Below, piece after piece: positions 10,062 through 17,163 of a stretch of 64,000 nucleotides of DNA. How positions within the stretch are numbered: the first letter of the stretch is position 1; each line of letters opens with the position of its first letter. Made by a program: the position numbers and the translations under genes. The stretch lies in IMG/VR virus record IMGVR_UViG_3300046008_000242, positions 62,001 through 126,000 of that record. The stretch is one strand, 5' to 3'. A model generated the notes under the pieces. The model was not told the origin of the DNA and made no database searches. It was given only the letters and a program-made list of their open reading frames with translations. This stretch comes from a virus.

Positions 10062-11573
10062 CTAGAATGTGTATATTGTCAAACCTTGAGAATAATCTGA
10101 TGCGAAATAATCATCTAATGTATATGATAATGTTCCATTTCGTAATTTTATACTACCACCAGAATCATTTACGTTTGCCGTGTCTGTTAATGTTTTTGTT
10201 ATATACGTTGTTATACTTTCTAAATTATTTATTGTGTCGATTAACGGTTTTATAATTTCATTGAAAGTAGTGTCGTTTAATGTTGATACCAGATCTTGTA
10301 CAAATAATTTATAATCGAAGATGGCACTATTCACTGACGCAGACATATCTATTTCATTTGTAATAGAATATTCCGAGAACATGGCGTATCCGGCTGGATT
10401 TAAAATTCTTTTGACTACATCTTTGAATTTATCAATGTTTTCTGAGATTTGGATTACATAGGAGAACAATTGAAAATAATGATTATCTTGTAACACAAAG
10501 GTGTCGGATAAGAACCCGTTGGTGGAAGCATAATAACCTGGATAACGTTGTAATACACCAACATTAAATTCTACATATGCCACGTCCGCTTCATCAAATG
10601 TTCCTTTGTCGGTAGATAAATCGAAGTAAGATTCAGAAATAATCTCACCAGCGTAATCATCCGCAGAAAAATCAATAGAATACCATTGTTTAGAGAATTG
10701 TAATAATTCTTGGAAACCATTGGTGTTTTCCGTTACATTAGGAAATTCCGATACAACTACATCAGTGAATTTAGATATTACACTAGTGGAGAAATCAGAT
10801 TTAAATCCTCTACCAAAATCAAATATCTGTATTTTTTGTATAGATCCTAATTGGTCTGTCTTAACGATTTTAATTTTAGCATTTTCGCCTTCACCACCCT
10901 TTACATTAAAGATTTGACCTTCTTTGAAATTGAAACCTTTCTTTTGTATTTTACATGTTGATAGACAGGGTTGTATAACACCCATTGTAGATTCAAATGA
11001 AATCAAACATCCAACAGATACATCAGAATAGTAGAATGGTTCAAAGAATACTTCATACGTTCCATTTTCCAAATTTTTAATTCGCGTTACAAATACATCA
11101 AAACTTTTTTGAGGTGTTGTAATTGTTACATAATTACCAGAAAATACATTAGGATCGCCTGACATGGGTAACAATATAACGGATACAGGTTGGATCCATC
11201 TACCATCAGATGCCTTTAGGATTAGATCCCTTGGGTAAGATATGTTTATTTCTTTACCAAACATATGACGAAAAAGAATTCTAAATGCTTCTTCCGTACC
11301 CTTAGAAGAATAGAATTCTTTTAGATGATGGTTTATGAAATGGTCTTCTTTTACCGTAGTGCTTGGTAATGTTGAACCTAATTGGTATTTTATATGTTGT
11401 ACAAATTCTTCTAAATTGTCATCTAATGAAGATATGTTATCAAACGTTTTGAATCTAGATTGTTCGTTGAATTTATAATATAATTCCAAAAATGATATGA
11501 ATTTGGAATAAGTTGGATACGAAAATTCTGGGAATTGTGATAATACAACGGAAGATAATGGTACATTATTCAT
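10062..11573 (-). CDS. Baseplate wedge-cluster structural protein (gp7 position)
   Basis: 503 residues from MNNVPLS. The upstream in-frame ATG would add 16 residues overlapping the gp6-like gene; the chosen ATG overlaps the gp6 stop region (TAATATG), as expected for coupled translation. N-terminal features (FPEFSYPTYSKFISFLELYY, then EFYSSKGTEEAFRILFRHMF and ASDGRWIQP) match a family encoded between gp6 and gp8 in T4-like marine phages. Those are annotated as baseplate or virion proteins. T4 gp7 has 1,032 residues, so if this replaces gp7 it is much shorter. The role is inferred from position and family. Confidence 0.6.
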   Translation of the reverse strand: MNNVPLSSVVLSQFPEFSYPTYSKFISFLELYYKFNEQSRFKTFDNISSLDDNLEEFVQHIKYQLGSTLPSTTVKEDHFINHHLKEFYSSKGTEEAFRILFRHMFGKEINISYPRDLILKASDGRWIQPVSVILLPMSGDPNVFSGNYVTITTPQKSFDVFVTRIKNLENGTYEVFFEPFYYSDVSVGCLISFESTMGVIQPCLSTCKIQKKGFNFKEGQIFNVKGGEGENAKIKIVKTDQLGSIQKIQIFDFGRGFKSDFSTSVISKFTDVVVSEFPNVTENTNGFQELLQFSKQWYSIDFSADDYAGEIISESYFDLSTDKGTFDEADVAYVEFNVGVLQRYPGYYASTNGFLSDTFVLQDNHYFQLFSYVIQISENIDKFKDVVKRILNPAGYAMFSEYSITNEIDMSASVNSAIFDYKLFVQDLVSTLNDTTFNEIIKPLIDTINNLESITTYITKTLTDTANVNDSGGSIKLRNGTLSYTLDDYFASDYSQGLTIYTF

Positions 11574-11574
11574 A

Positions 11575-13377
11575 TTATCTACTCGATGTGAAGATATGAT
11601 TATACACCCCATTATTACCACTTGTTGTATCTATAATGGCATTTGTTGTTACATTGGCTGGTAAGATTTGTAGAATACCATTTCTTAAACCAACCACATC
11701 GTTAGATCTTGGTGTTATAATCAATTCGAATACAGTTGAATTCAATTTTGATATAGACATTCCCAAAATGTAAATTAGACCCGTCGAATAATTAACAGTT
11801 CCTTGATTTAAAACAACATATTCTTTATTACCATCTTTATCCAATTTATATCTTCTTATATTTCCTTTGGTATCATCATCTAAGAAATAGACGGTATCAT
11901 CTCCAGTTAGATAGAAACCAGTTGATTCCACGGAAACACTTTTATTGTTAATGGGGTTTCCAATTTCCACATTATACGGAGTCAATGTATTGAAATATAA
12001 TGTTACAGGTTTTCTTATCTTTATTGTTGTTATGTTACCTAGAACGGAATTATCAATAGAATCTAATTGTTTGGATAATTTAGAGAACCTAAAGATGGAA
12101 TCAAATTGGGTTAATTCAGTGGAATTGAAATTCAAAATTTCATTGAACGCCAATAATGATATATCAGAAACAGTTCTACTGGTCTTCAATGCATCAAAAT
12201 ATACAGTAGAATTTACTTCGATATTGATATAAGAAGGATCCACGAATTCTGGAACAATACCAATTACATTTTTATTTTTAATGATTTCGGTTCTAATGAA
12301 TGTTTTTTCTGGTGTTGTTAATTTTGTGGAATGTTTAGGTTTTATGCATATAAACACTTTACCATAAACTGGAGGATTATTGTCTTCTCCACCCCAAACC
12401 TTAACGATATCTATATTGGCAAAATTGTGTTTGATTAATATATTGTAATCTTCCACTGTGACTGCTCTATTGTTTGAGTTTAATAATTTCGGCGCATTAA
12501 ATTTAATTTCTTCGATAGATTCTGGTTCTTCTCCACCGATAGAAGGTTGCACCACATGACAAACCGACGTTCCAGAGATTATTTGATTATCGAAAGTAAA
12601 GTATCGAACACCATTGGCTACTGCTTTATTGGTAACAAAGTATTCCATTACAACGATGTTACCATTATCCAACGATTTACCAATCCTATCGTTACCAAAA
12701 TACACTTCAAATTTGTTATCGTATATCTCTTTTAAGAAGAACACTTTATCCGTGGATTTGATGTCAATGATATCAGGGGCTAGATTAAATGTAGTGACAT
12801 CACCACTAGATGAATTTTCCTTCACATAAATCTTTAATGTAGTCAAATCAACATTGGCATTTTGTATGATATATCTTTGATTATCTGCGACAGTTATCGT
12901 CTGTAATAAAGGAACACCTTCTTTGATGGTAAGATTATTTGTTCTATATTGACCGTTGACCAGAGGAATCGAAATAGATTCAACATTATAAAAAGAATAT
13001 GATTTATTGTTGGTAGAACCAGTGAATTGGGAATACTTTGGTAACGTAATAGTTGCGGGGTAAGATATGGTATCTTTGATTATAAGATCCACAATAGCCG
13101 TAGATGATCTAGCGGATCTTGGAATATATCCTAATGAATTTGAGATAGACACTACATTTTGACGTTTCGATGCTGTGTCTAAGAATGATTCATTTAACGC
13201 AAAATTGGTATATAGAGAATTGTAATGGGTGTTATATGCCAATACATCTAATAACATAGACATACCAGCACCTTCGAAATTATAATCTGATACTACAGAT
13301 TGACCTTTCAGGAATTGTTTAAGATTAGTTTTAATAGATTCAAAATCTAAATCAGAGACCGTTATCTGTTGGTTCAT
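11575..13377 (-). CDS. 6: Baseplate wedge protein, gp6-like
   Basis: 600 residues, close to T4 gp6 (660). The N-terminus reads VSDLDFESIKTNLKQFL, then LAYNTHYNSLYTNFALNE and SLGYIPRSARSS. This is the hallmark of gp6/J-like wedge proteins, which form the inner ring joining the wedges of the baseplate. GAGGTAAAATAA precedes the ATG, a clear ribosome site. It follows the gp25-like gene by 5 bp, the same gp25-gp6 order seen in many T4-like phages. Confidence 0.85.
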   Translation of the reverse strand: MNQQITVSDLDFESIKTNLKQFLKGQSVVSDYNFEGAGMSMLLDVLAYNTHYNSLYTNFALNESFLDTASKRQNVVSISNSLGYIPRSARSSTAIVDLIIKDTISYPATITLPKYSQFTGSTNNKSYSFYNVESISIPLVNGQYRTNNLTIKEGVPLLQTITVADNQRYIIQNANVDLTTLKIYVKENSSSGDVTTFNLAPDIIDIKSTDKVFFLKEIYDNKFEVYFGNDRIGKSLDNGNIVVMEYFVTNKAVANGVRYFTFDNQIISGTSVCHVVQPSIGGEEPESIEEIKFNAPKLLNSNNRAVTVEDYNILIKHNFANIDIVKVWGGEDNNPPVYGKVFICIKPKHSTKLTTPEKTFIRTEIIKNKNVIGIVPEFVDPSYINIEVNSTVYFDALKTSRTVSDISLLAFNEILNFNSTELTQFDSIFRFSKLSKQLDSIDNSVLGNITTIKIRKPVTLYFNTLTPYNVEIGNPINNKSVSVESTGFYLTGDDTVYFLDDDTKGNIRRYKLDKDGNKEYVVLNQGTVNYSTGLIYILGMSISKLNSTVFELIITPRSNDVVGLRNGILQILPANVTTNAIIDTTSGNNGVYNHIFTSSR

Positions 13378-13382
13378 TTATT

Positions 13383-14336
13383 TTACCTCGTTCTTTCTAA
13401 TGTTAGATCTAATGTAATTGGCACTTTCGATTCAACAATCGAGTACGTTATGGATATGTTATAATTATGTTCAACAATTTCCACAGAAATATCATTAACA
13501 TTTGCTCTGGGTTCATAATTTCTAATCACATCAGCAATGGTTCTTTTTATCAATAGATTGGTGACCAGAGAAGGTGTGTCGAATAATAAATTCATACATT
13601 GCGAACCAAGTTTGGAATTAAACGGACGTTCGAAATTGATGGTTTGGATTAAATGTTTTATGGAAGTAGATACGGCATTACTATTTGTTTTGAACATAAT
13701 GTCTGCTGGAGTAGCAAATCTATATTCCATATTGTTGGCATGAATGTTCCTACCAATAAGATACATTACAACATTTTGCATAATTTGTGAAATATCATCA
13801 CTTCTTGTTTTTATTGTGATGTAATCCATATTGTTGTAGATAGTCATCTCACCTTCTAAAGGTTCAAAATAAACACTAGACGGATCTATACCGATTATGT
13901 TATATGGTATCTTTGTACCATCAGGAACATTTTCCGTTTGTAACGTGAAAATTATCTCAGAACCTTCTTGTAATACATCAGCATTTACGTATAATGTATA
14001 TTTCTCATCTAGATTGTCCAATTTGGTGGAAGTGGTCGATGATGATTTAGAGGATAAATCTGTTCCAATTTTATCATACATTATGGTTGATGTTGAGAAT
14101 AAAGCTGGTACATATAGTTCTAATTCTGAATCAGAGATAATGTTTTTTATCTTACCGATAAATGAGTTACTTACGTAAAGATTATCATCTATTTTCAAAT
14201 ATCGAGTGAATTCTGTGTCTTTACCAACAACTATGTTAGATGAATTGTTATATGAAATTAAACCAACACCTTTATATCGTTCCAATGATGAAGGATTTGG
14301 TATTAATGTTAAATCTAGATCTTTGTATATTGTCAT
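13383..14336 (-). CDS. 25: Baseplate wedge protein, gp25-like with long N-terminal extension
   Basis: 317 residues. The C-terminal ~95 residues (SIKHLIQTINFERPFNSKLG, then NYEPRANVNDISVE) match gp25/IraD-like wedge proteins, including the conserved EPR motif. T4 gp25 has only 132 residues; here about 220 extra N-terminal residues with an Ig-like beta pattern precede the gp25 domain. Gp25 joins sheath contraction to the baseplate. It is the first gene of the minus late operon. No Shine-Dalgarno is obvious; a TAAATAAT late-type motif lies about 27 nt upstream. Confidence 0.8.
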   Translation of the reverse strand: MTIYKDLDLTLIPNPSSLERYKGVGLISYNNSSNIVVGKDTEFTRYLKIDDNLYVSNSFIGKIKNIISDSELELYVPALFSTSTIMYDKIGTDLSSKSSSTTSTKLDNLDEKYTLYVNADVLQEGSEIIFTLQTENVPDGTKIPYNIIGIDPSSVYFEPLEGEMTIYNNMDYITIKTRSDDISQIMQNVVMYLIGRNIHANNMEYRFATPADIMFKTNSNAVSTSIKHLIQTINFERPFNSKLGSQCMNLLFDTPSLVTNLLIKRTIADVIRNYEPRANVNDISVEIVEHNYNISITYSIVESKVPITLDLTLERTR

Positions 14337-14362
14337 AATAGTATTGATTCGATTTGTTTTAT

Positions 14363-14373
14363 ATTATTTAATG
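14363..14373 (-). promoter_or_regulatory. Possible late promoter (CATTAAATAAT)
   Basis: On the minus strand this reads CATTAAATAAT, about 27 nt upstream of the gp25-like start. It resembles the T4 late promoter TATAAATA and is nearly the same as motifs at 33639, 45418 and 49061 ahead of other virion genes. Inferred from repetition only. Confidence 0.4.
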
Positions 14374-14447
14374 CATTTCTCTAACATTTATAATATATCC
14401 ATTTTATGTGGATATATTGTTGATTAAACAATCTTTTCACTTTGACC

Positions 14448-14459
14448 CAATCAACTCTA
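14448..14459 (+). repeat. Conserved loop motif CAATCAACTCTA, copy 1
   Basis: One of eight copies of the 12-nt motif in the window. Flanks are CCATTTTATGTGG-type inverted sequence on the left and ATCATGTAAAATAAACGTTG on the right. The stem is poorer here than at 34104 or 51206. Confidence 0.6.
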
Positions 14460-14614
14460 CATCATGTAAAATAAACGTTGTATATAGTCCAAATATGGAT
14501 GTCTACTGTAAATATAACATATCGAAAGAGTCTTAATGTCAATAGATGAAGATGTTCGACATCGAAAGAGTAATCTTAGACATCGAGTATGTTATTAACA
14601 GAGTCTTAAACTCC

Positions 14615-14643
14615 TTTCGAAATCTCTAATACTCCATTATGAT
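14615..14643 (+). promoter_or_regulatory. Promoter of cassette A1
   Basis: TTTCGA (14615-14620), 17-bp spacer, TATGAT (14638-14643) followed by AGACTATGTCGATCC. The same layout recurs in all six cassettes. The start point would be near 14650. Confidence 0.65.
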
Positions 14644-14649
14644 AGACTA

Positions 14650-14818
14650 TGTCGATCCTTTGAGTTATGTTCTTTAGGTCATTTAATATTACTATATCAT
14701 AACTTAGACGTTTATTATTCATATTATAGACATTCATTTACAACAATATTCTCATATAAAATCTTTCGACTCCATTTAAGCATCCCACCAGATTAGTTTC
14801 TGAGTGGGATTTTTATTG
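14650..14818 (+). ncRNA. Putative small RNA A1 (~170 nt)
   Basis: This is the span between the predicted start point and the intrinsic terminator of unit A1. The 5' part (GTCGATCCTTTGAGTTATG) and the 3' AT-rich part (CATTTACAACAATATTC) are shared with units A2, B1 and, in part, B2. No conserved reading frame is present. An RNA product is inferred; it could instead be a terminated leader. Confidence 0.4.
14782..14818 (+). terminator. Intrinsic terminator of cassette A1
   Basis: ATCCCAC-CAGA pairs with TCTG-A-GTGGGAT and is followed by TTTTTATT. Confidence 0.85.
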
Positions 14819-14911
14819 TGTATAATTTACATTATAATAACATAGATTATTCCTTATAGCATCCATTATTTGCCCAATAATCCACTATAATGGAACGTTA
14901 TGTATACAGAG

Positions 14912-14923
14912 CAATCAACTCTA
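14912..14923 (+). repeat. Conserved loop motif CAATCAACTCTA, copy 2
   Basis: The flanks AACGTTATGTATACAGAG and CTCTATGTCATACATTTTTA can pair imperfectly around the loop. Confidence 0.6.
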
Positions 14924-15089
14924 TGTCATACATTTTTATCGTTGTTTAAACTCCAAATATATCCATCTTATGATAATTCAACATATCGAAAGAGTCTTAA
15001 GATGAATCCTTCGATGTTATTGATTCGTCTTAAGCATCGAAAGAGTAATCTTAGACATCGAGTATGTAAACATCAACGTCTTAAACTCC

Positions 15090-15118
15090 TTTCGAAATGG
15101 TAGAATATCCACTATGAT
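15090..15118 (+). promoter_or_regulatory. Promoter of cassette A2
   Basis: TTTCGA (15090-15095), 17-bp spacer, TATGAT (15113-15118). Confidence 0.65.
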
Positions 15119-15124
15119 AGACTA

Positions 15125-15302
15125 TGTCGATCCTTTGAGTTATATCCGTTGTCTGCATTTAATTGTTTTTAATATTACTAAGACTCTTATTATTCATTAA
15201 CTAATCATATTAAGACTATCATTTACAACAATATTCCCATATAAAATCCTTCGAACCTCATTTCATCCTGTTTAGAATAATATCTAAACAGGATTTTTTA
15301 TT
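15125..15302 (+). ncRNA. Putative small RNA A2 (~178 nt)
   Basis: Predicted transcript from the A2 promoter to its terminator. It shares the 5' GTCGATCCTTTGAGTTAT block and the 3' TTTACAACAATATTCCCATA block with A1 and B1. It has no ORF with a ribosome site. Existence is inferred. Confidence 0.4.
15265..15302 (+). terminator. Intrinsic terminator of cassette A2
   Basis: ATCCTGTTTAGA pairs perfectly with TCTAAACAGGAT, followed by TTTTTATT. The stem sequence is unrelated to that of A1, so the terminator function is kept without its sequence. Confidence 0.9.
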
Positions 15303-15396
15303 GGGCGCAATTTATCAATATCCAATCAAGAATATACATTAAACCATCTATTATTTGTCCAATAATCCACTCTAATGGAACATTCCATATATCATC

Positions 15397-15408
15397 CAAT
15401 CAACTCTA
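15397..15408 (+). repeat. Conserved loop motif CAATCAACTCTA, copy 3
   Basis: Flanked by CATATATCAT and ATGTATAATTTACG, which can form a short stem with one bulged T. Confidence 0.6.
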
Positions 15409-15563
15409 CATCATGTATAATTTACGTTGTTTAAACTCCAAATATAGATGTCTACTGTAAATTCAACACATCGAAAGAGTCTTAAGATGTTTCTTTCGAT
15501 ATCTTAATCATCGAAATAGTAATCTCAGACATCGAATGTGTAATATACAAGGAAAGATATTCC

Positions 15564-15592
15564 TTTCGAAATCTCTAATACTCCATTATGAT
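15564..15592 (+). promoter_or_regulatory. Promoter of cassette A3 driving the 15729 gene
   Basis: TTTCGA (15564-15569), 17-bp spacer, TATGAT (15587-15592). Confidence 0.65.
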
Positions 15593-15728
15593 AGACTATG
15601 TCGATCCTTTGAGTTATGTTCTTTAGGTCATTTAATATTATTATATTCTAGTGTAACTTAGACCCTTATTATACAATACATTTTATTGTAAATAATAGTA
15701 ACAATAACATATAATTAATGATAAAGGT

Positions 15729-16211
15729 ATGGTAGACATAAAATTCACTAATGTATATTCAGACGAATTGCTAGAGATATACATTAAGATGCGTAAGGCT
15801 AGATATGTTGGTTCCAATAAACATTATTCATCTAAGAGAGCAATAAAGAAACATCTTAAACATATTATCTTACAAAGAAGACAAACAGAAAATCTCTTGG
15901 ACATAATGATTATGACAATTGAAGATAAGATAGTCGGTATGAGTTTCCCTAGATTGACCAAAGATATCGATAAGATATTCTATGATATAGATACAACATG
16001 TATTAAGGTTGGTGCGATATTCGTGGATCCAGATTACAGGAATCAGAACATCGGATATGACGCATGTAGTCAGTTCTTTAAATTGTTCCCAGAATATACT
16101 AAGGTTTGGACTTCTAGAAAATGTAATACCGCGTCTATTGCTCTGGCATTAAAATTGGGATTTGAACGGACTCATGATAAAGGAGATTACGTTATCTTTA
16201 AAATGAGATAA
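15729..16211 (+). CDS. GNAT-family N-acetyltransferase
   Basis: 160 residues. The C-terminal half has the GNAT acetyl-CoA binding segment: VGAIFVDPDYRNQNIGYDA (about residues 95-112; R-x-x-x-x-G variant of motif A), then SIALALKLGFERTHDKGDY, the usual motif B ending. Such enzymes transfer an acetyl group from acetyl-CoA to an amine; the substrate cannot be told. It is the first gene after cassette array A, transcribed from the A3 promoter, and so probably expressed early. A host target, as for phage-encoded acetyltransferases that act on host proteins, is only a guess. Confidence 0.75.
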   Translation: MVDIKFTNVYSDELLEIYIKMRKARYVGSNKHYSSKRAIKKHLKHIILQRRQTENLLDIMIMTIEDKIVGMSFPRLTKDIDKIFYDIDTTCIKVGAIFVDPDYRNQNIGYDACSQFFKLFPEYTKVWTSRKCNTASIALALKLGFERTHDKGDYVIFKMR

Positions 16212-16217
16212 AATATC

Positions 16218-16245
16218 TTTCGATGATTGGGATAACATTTATAAT
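16218..16245 (+). promoter_or_regulatory. Promoter for the 16299 gene
   Basis: TTTCGA (16218-16223), 16-bp spacer, TATAATAGATTTC (from 16240). The leader AGATTTCAAGTTGG...CCAATGAATTTAAATCAA is nearly the same as that after the promoter at 33657. Confidence 0.75.
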
Positions 16246-16298
16246 AGATTTCAAGTTGGTGCACCAATGAATTTAAATCAATTATCTAAGGGGTTATT

Positions 16299-16691
16299 AT
16301 GGAACATCTAATTATCAGAAATGAACATTTAACATTATTTGAATTGTTGAGTAAAATTGATTCTGGGAACATCGTCATGAATCAATTTTGTAGATACACA
16401 GAATCGTTTGGTAATGTTGATAACATTTTAAATGGATTGTATAATCCCATCGTATGGGTGTTGGAAGATTCGATTGGTGTAAAGACTATCCTGTATAGAT
16501 CTAATTTCTTGGATTTCTTAAGAAGATTCCATACGGATGAAACATCCAATGATTATGGTATTAAATTTAGCAGTATGAATCGAAGAAATCAGAATAAATT
16601 TGAAGATTCAAATTTCACTGTTAAAGTTATATCTTATCATCCTAACATTGATGTCGATAAGGTAATCAGAATGTTAGATTATAACCATTAG
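16299..16691 (+). CDS. Hypothetical protein
   Basis: 130 residues, unrecognised. It has mixed helix/strand composition, no membrane segment and no cysteine cluster. AAGGGGTTATT precedes the ATG as ribosome site. It has its own promoter and is followed within 10 bp by a strong terminator, so it is a one-gene transcription unit. It shares its leader with the gene at 33745, so the two may be switched on together. Confidence 0.6.
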   Translation: MEHLIIRNEHLTLFELLSKIDSGNIVMNQFCRYTESFGNVDNILNGLYNPIVWVLEDSIGVKTILYRSNFLDFLRRFHTDETSNDYGIKFSSMNRRNQNKFEDSNFTVKVISYHPNIDVDKVIRMLDYNH

Positions 16692-16700
16692 GTAATCGAA

Positions 16701-16732
16701 AGCCGATACAGTTAATTCTGTATCGGCTTTTT
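16701..16732 (+). terminator. Intrinsic terminator
   Basis: AGCCGATACAG pairs with CTGTATCGGCT, loop TTAATT, then TTTT. A degraded copy of the same stem lies at about 21379-21403 beside the second endonuclease. Confidence 0.9.
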
Positions 16733-16735
16733 AGT

Positions 16736-17160
16736 TTAATCCATATACACCAGTAATATATCTTTACAGATACCCGATCTAACGCAGTCGTCGATCGTAA
16801 ATTCAGTTACACCTATCTTTCTAATATCTTTCAATCGATACACCGCATCTGCTAAACCAGATTGTCCTTTTATGTCTGTCTAATGTCACCAGTGATAATC
16901 ACTTTACTGTTATTACCGATCCTAGTTAAGAACATCATCAATTCTTGTTTGGTTGTATTCTGAGCTTCATCGAGTACAACAATAGAATCATTAAATGTAG
17001 AACCCCTCATGTATTCAAGCGGTCGAAATTCGATTACACCTCGTTTGATGTAATACTCGGTAGGACCTTTACCTAATCTACTGTATAGAATATCTTTGAT
17101 TGGTTGGTAATAAGGTTCAATCTTCTCATTTAATTCACCTGGTAGAAACCCATATACGTG
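16736..17160 (-). pseudogene. phoH: PhoH-like ATPase remnant (5' end lost, frameshifted)
   Basis: The minus strand reads VYGFLPGELNEKIEPYYQ, then VLDEAQNTTKQELMMFLTR and VIITGDIRQT: the Walker B and sensor parts of PhoH-family P-loop ATPases. After IRQT the frame breaks near 16877 (stop), then resumes in another frame as KGQSGLADAVYRLK and ends YMD-stop. The N-terminal third with the Walker A loop is missing; in its place, directly upstream, stands the HNH endonuclease gene (17164-18354). The gene therefore looks destroyed by insertion or deletion linked to the endonuclease. No intact start or ribosome site is visible. Confidence 0.75.
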
Positions 17161-17163
17161 AAT

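Larger units (their letters stand above)
14385..14818 (+). repeat. Cassette unit A1 (hairpin + promoter + ~170-nt RNA + terminator)
   Basis: First of three tandem non-coding units. In order it holds the loop motif CAATCAACTCTA (14448-14459), two ATCGAAAG boxes, a TTTCGA/TATGAT promoter (14615-14643), the conserved TATGTCGATCCTTTGAGTTA and an intrinsic terminator (14782-14818). It has no convincing ORF; an 11-codon ATG frame after the promoter is not kept in other units. It separates the minus late operon from the plus genes. Confidence 0.75.
14819..15302 (+). repeat. Cassette unit A2
   Basis: Second tandem unit. It has a -10-like TATAATGG just before a weak stem with loop CAATCAACTCTA (14912-14923), ATCGAAAGAGT boxes near 14985 and 15038, a promoter (15090-15118), the conserved GACTATGTCGATCC and a terminator (15265-15302). 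Its short AT-rich ORFs differ from those in other units, so the DNA or RNA sequence rather than a peptide is what is conserved. Confidence 0.75.
15303..15728 (+). repeat. Cassette unit A3, leader of the acetyltransferase gene
   Basis: Third unit: loop motif at 15397-15408, ATCGAAAGAGT near 15470, promoter 15564-15592 and GACTATGTCGATCC. It has no terminator. The transcript would run as a leader of about 130 nt into the gene at 15729. This shows how the cassette relates to coding genes. Confidence 0.7.

Noticed and set aside
14664-14710. An 11-residue peptide (MFFRSFNITIS) after the cassette A1 promoter
   Set aside because: Present only in A1 and, changed, A3; A2, B2 and B3 lack the ATG and B1 stops early.
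14900-15103. 67-codon ORF inside cassette A2
   Set aside because: Covers the loop motif and regulatory boxes, no ribosome site, not conserved in other units.
14385-15728. CRISPR-like or simple satellite array
   Set aside because: Units are ~450 bp, contain promoters and terminators, and there are no short regular repeats with spacers.
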